Below, one piece after another: positions 5,868 to 8,261 of a stretch of DNA of 8,261 bases. The notes under the pieces were generated by a model that had not been told where the DNA came from, made no database searches, and worked only from the letters and a program-made list of their open reading frames with translations. The position numbers and the translations under genes were made by a program. Source of the DNA: Methanolinea sp. UBA277 (lineage in GTDB: Archaea > Halobacteriota > Methanomicrobia > Methanomicrobiales > Methanospirillaceae); NCBI GenBank assembly GCA_002499905.1, contig DANP01000028.1:122718-130978 (forward strand), written 5' to 3'. Every line of letters begins with the position of its first letter. Positions within the stretch are counted from its first letter, which is position 1.

Positions 5868-5912
5868 ATCCCATTATCGGTTCCGGTCGGGTTTCCCACG
5901 ATACCCGGGGCC

Positions 5913-6566
5913 CTACGAAATGCCGACCACGGCCTTGTGGAGGATATCCACCGTGGAACGGAGAGCTCTTCCTGCATCCCTAAGGTGGTGGTAGATCTCC
6001 CGCTTCCGGAGCGCGATCATCGGGTCCCCTGCCGAGAAGAGATCCTGCATCCCTGCGATGTAATCTGCCTCAATGGCACGCATGGCCTTCCGCGCTTCCC
6101 GGATAATCTTCTCAATCTGTTTCTGGTCATTGCTCATGATCCTGACCGCGGCGGCAACCTGCTCTGTACCAGAGAGGAGTCCCCTGACCATGTTCCGGAT
6201 GTGGTCGTCAGGTTCCACTCCGAACGCAAACATCTCGCGTGCTGTCTCGCGGGAAAAGTTCAGGATATAATCCATCTGGCGGGAGAGGCTGTAGATATCC
6301 TGACGGTCGAACGGCGTTGAAAATGCCTGAAGAAGTTTCTCTTCAAGGCGATATCGCAGATCATCCACCTCGGTTTCGATCTGCTCCAGCCGCACAGGAT
6401 CGGTCAGCGGGAGGGTATCCATCCAGCCCGCAAAGGCCTGTACTCCTGCCAGGGTTCGTTCCGCCTGGTGGGCAAGCATCCCTTCGAAATCGTATTCCCT
6501 GGGAAAGATGGCATCAAACAGCCCCCGCCGCTTCTTTCTGTTCCGGTTAACCTCTGTCTCGTTCAT
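5913..6566 (-). CDS. DUF47 family PhoU-like phosphate transport accessory protein
   Basis: This 217-residue, all-helical protein of the DUF47 (TIGR00153/PhoU_div) family is typically encoded beside PiT permeases and thought to regulate phosphate uptake. The signature region is EVDDLRYRLEEKLLQAFSTP (66-85) followed by FDRQDIYSLSRQMDYILNF (86-104), with acidic residues at PhoU-like metal positions. The rest is long amphipathic helices with a second acidic/basic helix at about 145-175. It is cytoplasmic, with no signal peptide. The open frame extends upstream into the permease gene and offers three nearby ATGs (6578, 6575, 6566). GGAGG at 6583-6579 lies too close to the first two, so 6566 is preferred (12-nt spacing, N-terminus MNETEV). 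An ATG at 6578 would overlap the permease stop as ATGA. It is co-transcribed with the permease upstream. Confidence 0.9.
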   Translation of the reverse strand: MNETEVNRNRKKRRGLFDAIFPREYDFEGMLAHQAERTLAGVQAFAGWMDTLPLTDPVRLEQIETEVDDLRYRLEEKLLQAFSTPFDRQDIYSLSRQMDYILNFSRETAREMFAFGVEPDDHIRNMVRGLLSGTEQVAAAVRIMSNDQKQIEKIIREARKAMRAIEADYIAGMQDLFSAGDPMIALRKREIYHHLRDAGRALRSTVDILHKAVVGIS

Positions 6567-6574
6567 GGATTCCA

Positions 6575-7603
6575 TCATCCTCCGGCAGGAAGTGCTATCA
6601 CCAGATACACAACCCCCGAGATAATCATGGTGACGGGAATGGTCATCAGCATGGCCACCACGATCTTCTTCCCCACAGACCACTGGACTTTGCGTGGGTT
6701 TTCGGCACTGCCGACCCCGATGACTGACAAGGATATGACATGTGTTGATGATACCGGCGCCCCGAGAAATGTGGAGACGGCTATTGCGGCACCGGAGGAG
6801 AGCTGCGAATCAAATGAATGGACCGGTTCAATTTTGAAGAGCCTCCGGCCGAGAGTGGTCATGATCCGCCACCCGCCGCTCAGGGTGCCGAACCCGAGCA
6901 TCAGGGCACATCCGATCCGGGCCCAGAATGGTACATCAAGCGTTGCACTGAATCCTGCGGCAAAGAGGACAAGGGCGATGACTCCCAGCTGTTTCTGGGA
7001 ATCGTTTGCCCCGTTGGCAAATGCCATTGCCCCGGCGGCGACCCAGTTCAGGTTCACGAGACTGCCATTGACAGAACGCTTTGCGTTGCGGAGGAGGAAC
7101 TTCATTGCACGATGTAAAGCGTACCCTCCGATGAAGCCGATCAAGACCGAAAAACTGAGAAATACCAGTATTTTGACAAAACCTGTCAGTTCGTGGGGTG
7201 GGATGAGGAGTTCCTGCAGCCCCCATGAGACGCTCTCCAGTCCTGCGGCCGCAATGGCAGCTCCGATAAGTCCCCCGATGAGGGCATGGGTGGATGAGGA
7301 AGGGAGCCCGGATTTCCAGGTAATGAGGTTCCATGCCGTCGCCCCAACCAGAGCAGCGAGCACGACCACCACGAGCTGGGTGGATGGCTCCATGAGGAGC
7401 AGGCCCGAAATGGTGAAGGCAACAGCGCTCCCTCCCAGGAGAGCACCCAGAATATCCATGCCTGCCACAAAGAGGATTCCCTGTTTCGGCATTGCTGATC
7501 GGGAGGCAATAAAAGATGCCGCAACCGAGCTCGCATCCTGGAATCCGTTGGTATACGTGAAGGCGAAGGCCAGGAGGACAGCAATGATCACGAGCGCGAG
7601 CAT
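6575..7603 (-). CDS. PiT family inorganic phosphate transporter
   Basis: This 342-residue membrane permease of the PiT (PF01384) family imports phosphate, usually as a metal-phosphate with protons or sodium. The family's internal duplication is visible. The first half carries TNGFQDASSVAAS (18-30) and SGLPSSSTHALIGG (98-111); the second carries FANGANDSQKQLGV (195-208) and GAPVSSTHVIS (281-291). About ten hydrophobic segments can be counted, with a basic cytoplasmic loop at about 166-178. The first signature is unusual: the canonical form has N/H-D-A-A-N, whereas here it is Q22-D-A-S-S, while the second half keeps GAND. Translation starts at 7603 after a weak GGTAGGT. The stop lies within the start region of the DUF47 gene, so the two are translationally linked. 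The PiT-DUF47 pairing is common in bacteria and archaea and supports the function. Confidence 0.94.
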   Translation of the reverse strand: MLALVIIAVLLAFAFTYTNGFQDASSVAASFIASRSAMPKQGILFVAGMDILGALLGGSAVAFTISGLLLMEPSTQLVVVVLAALVGATAWNLITWKSGLPSSSTHALIGGLIGAAIAAAGLESVSWGLQELLIPPHELTGFVKILVFLSFSVLIGFIGGYALHRAMKFLLRNAKRSVNGSLVNLNWVAAGAMAFANGANDSQKQLGVIALVLFAAGFSATLDVPFWARIGCALMLGFGTLSGGWRIMTTLGRRLFKIEPVHSFDSQLSSGAAIAVSTFLGAPVSSTHVISLSVIGVGSAENPRKVQWSVGKKIVVAMLMTIPVTMIISGVVYLVIALPAGG

Positions 7604-7668
7604 CTGGTCTCGTACCTACCGTACCAGTCCCGGTTATGTTAGTTGTATCGCTCTGATATCTCCAGAAC

Positions 7669-7683
7669 CCGGGAGGGTCCCGG
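7669..7683 (-). repeat. Hairpin in the phosphate transporter leader
   Basis: On the plus strand CCGGGA (7669-7674) and TCCCGG (7678-7683) are exact reverse complements around GGG. They form a tight six-base-pair hairpin 66 nt upstream of the permease ATG. If transcription starts from the A/T-rich box near 7713-7725, the hairpin lies in the 5' leader and could affect expression. Nothing ties it to a known riboswitch. Confidence 0.4.
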
Positions 7684-7712
7684 TAGAGAACGGGCCGGAT
7701 GAAGGGGGAATT

Positions 7713-7727
7713 CCAAAATTATTATAC
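7713..7727 (-). promoter_or_regulatory. Possible promoter of the phosphate transport operon
   Basis: The minus strand reads TGGTATAATAATTTT, the best TATA-like stretch upstream of the permease. It is about 115 nt before the ATG, predicting a leader of some 85-90 nt that contains the hairpin at 7669-7683. No nearer TATA box is evident. Confidence 0.35.
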
Positions 7728-7779
7728 CATTCCACACCCTGTTCATATGGAAGATATCGCTTTTGAGTGTCTTCGCTGT

Positions 7780-7851
7780 GCCCCGGTAGGGTAGTGGATA
7801 TCCTGGGAGCCTCCGGAGCTTCCGACCCGGGTTCGAATCCCGGCCGGGGCG
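7780..7851 (+). tRNA. tRNA-Arg (anticodon CCG)
   Basis: A complete cloverleaf is visible. The acceptor GCCCCGG pairs with CCGGGGC and the discriminator is G. The D arm is GGGT/TCCT with a T13-T22 mismatch, which I recall from other archaeal tRNA-Arg. The anticodon stem GGAGC/GCTTC encloses the loop CTCCGGA, and the T arm is CCGGG-TTCGAAT-CCCGG. The anticodon CCG (7813-7815) reads the arginine codon CGG. CCA is not encoded and there is no intron. A TTCATATGG about 33 nt upstream is a weak promoter candidate, and a T5 run follows 5 nt after the gene. Confidence 0.95.
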
Positions 7852-7855
7852 TACT

Positions 7856-7861
7856 ATTTTT
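7856..7861 (+). terminator. Short T run after tRNA-Arg
   Basis: GTACTATTTTTAAAG follows the tRNA directly. The five T residues fit the short T-run terminators of archaeal tRNA genes. Confidence 0.35.
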
Positions 7862-7919
7862 AAAGTTAAAACCTCTTCAATTGGATTAATTCTGGTCAGT
7901 CCATCCGGGATGATCTACG

Positions 7920-7948
7920 AAAAGAGTGATGTCAGAATCGCATCACAT
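7920..7948 (-). terminator. Possible hairpin terminator of the PEGA gene
   Basis: On the minus strand GTGATG and CATCAC are reverse complements around nine bases (CGATTCTGA), followed by TCTTTTC. The stem starts at the stop codon itself. Alternative pairings exist because CATCAC overlaps a second copy, so the structure is only suggestive. Confidence 0.35.
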
Positions 7949-8261
7949 CACTGGAAGGTTTCCGAGGGCCTTGAGCCAAAAATATATATCCACCGCGGAC
8001 CGAGGACCCGAGCGGGAGAAGAACGACGGTGTGGGGGTGGGGAGGTAATTCGAACTCACGTACCCTGAGGGTAGTATCTGTGCAGGGGTAGGGGCCAGGG
8101 TAGCAGAGACCGTACTGGTTTTTCCATTAGATATGGACACACCGGTGACATACGTCCTATATCCCGGCATGGTCAGGGCGATTTTGTGATATAGCCGGCG
8201 AGGCAACACACTTATAGTGAGTGGGGTGGTGCCCTGGTATTGTTCGTCAAGATAGACATTG
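7943..8261 (-). CDS. PEGA-domain surface protein, C-terminal part
   Basis: The minus strand stays open from the right edge to a TGA at 7943, giving 105 residues of a gene that begins outside the window. Residues 1-57 of the visible part form most of a PEGA domain: NVYLDEQYQGTTPLTISVLP, then YHKIALTMPGYRTYVTGVS and ISNGKTSTVSATLAP. PEGA domains are small beta-rich modules common in extracellular proteins of methanogens, often in repeats. A Thr/Pro linker (LPTPTPS) follows, as in proteins that end in a wall- or membrane-anchoring segment. The actual tail (SRSGPRSAVDIYFWLKALGN and LPVM) is a poor anchor: it contains Asp and Lys and lacks a basic end. The gene may have a decayed or frameshifted C-terminus, or be a secreted form. 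The hairpin and TCTTTTC just past the stop could terminate it. Confidence 0.82.
   Translation of the reverse strand, partial: NVYLDEQYQGTTPLTISVLPRRLYHKIALTMPGYRTYVTGVSISNGKTSTVSATLAPTPAQILPSGYVSSNYLPTPTPSFFSRSGPRSAVDIYFWLKALGNLPVM

Noticed and set aside
6468..7766. A 432-codon open frame on the plus strand across the phosphate transporter
   Set aside because: It runs antisense to the PiT permease, which has family motifs and membrane segments; the plus-strand reading shows neither.
7832..7851. Possible integration site at the 3' end of tRNA-Arg
   Set aside because: No second copy of the tRNA 3' end and no integrase gene is present in the window.
8061..8073. Short palindrome TACCCTGAGGGTA
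   Set aside because: It lies within PEGA coding sequence and is easily explained by chance at this length.
1..8261. CRISPR array, insertion sequence or defence system
   Set aside because: No repeat-spacer pattern, transposase, terminal repeats or recognisable defence gene was found on either strand.

Overview
The window looks like chromosome from a methanogenic archaeon, most likely of the Methanomicrobiales (Methanoregula-like). The grounds are an archaeal-type FdhA with cysteine at the active site, a HypD maturase, a PEGA-domain surface protein, archaeal tRNAs without an encoded CCA, A/T-rich TATA-like boxes about 25-35 nt before likely transcript starts, strong Shine-Dalgarno sites and short T-run terminators. 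The genus is an inference from gene content, not from a database match.

Layout. 1-945 (-): N-terminal 315 residues of formate dehydrogenase alpha, running off the left edge. 946-1712: a 767-nt stretch with no convincing gene, holding the fdhA promoter, two perfect hairpins, a T8 run and an A/T-rich promoter zone with four TGCA units exactly 13 nt apart. 1713-2413 (+): two tandem 112-aa TPR proteins that are clear duplicates. 2653-2725 (-): tRNA-Thr(GGT). 2844-3563 (-): an endonuclease IV/sugar-isomerase fold TIM-barrel protein. 3638-4723 (-): an MscS-type channel. 4767-5795 (+): hypD, divergent from mscS across 43 bp. 5913-7603 (-): a phosphate-uptake pair, a PhoU-like DUF47 protein and a PiT permease, with overlapping stop and start. 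7780-7851 (+): tRNA-Arg(CCG). 7943-8261 (-): C-terminal part of a PEGA-domain protein running off the right edge.

Functional links. FdhA oxidises formate to supply electrons for methanogenesis. HypD builds the Fe(CN)2CO unit of [NiFe] hydrogenases, which in these organisms work alongside formate dehydrogenase, but hypD stands here without other hyp genes. The PiT/DUF47 pair is a two-gene phosphate transport unit. MscS gives osmotic protection. The TPR pair has no assigned partner.

No mobile element, CRISPR array or integration site was seen. Most of the window is ordinary archaeal housekeeping. The parts most worth a second look are the long fdhA-TPR intergenic region with its phased repeats, the TPR duplication, the TIM-barrel protein that keeps a full endonuclease IV-like set of metal ligands, and the odd tail of the PEGA protein.
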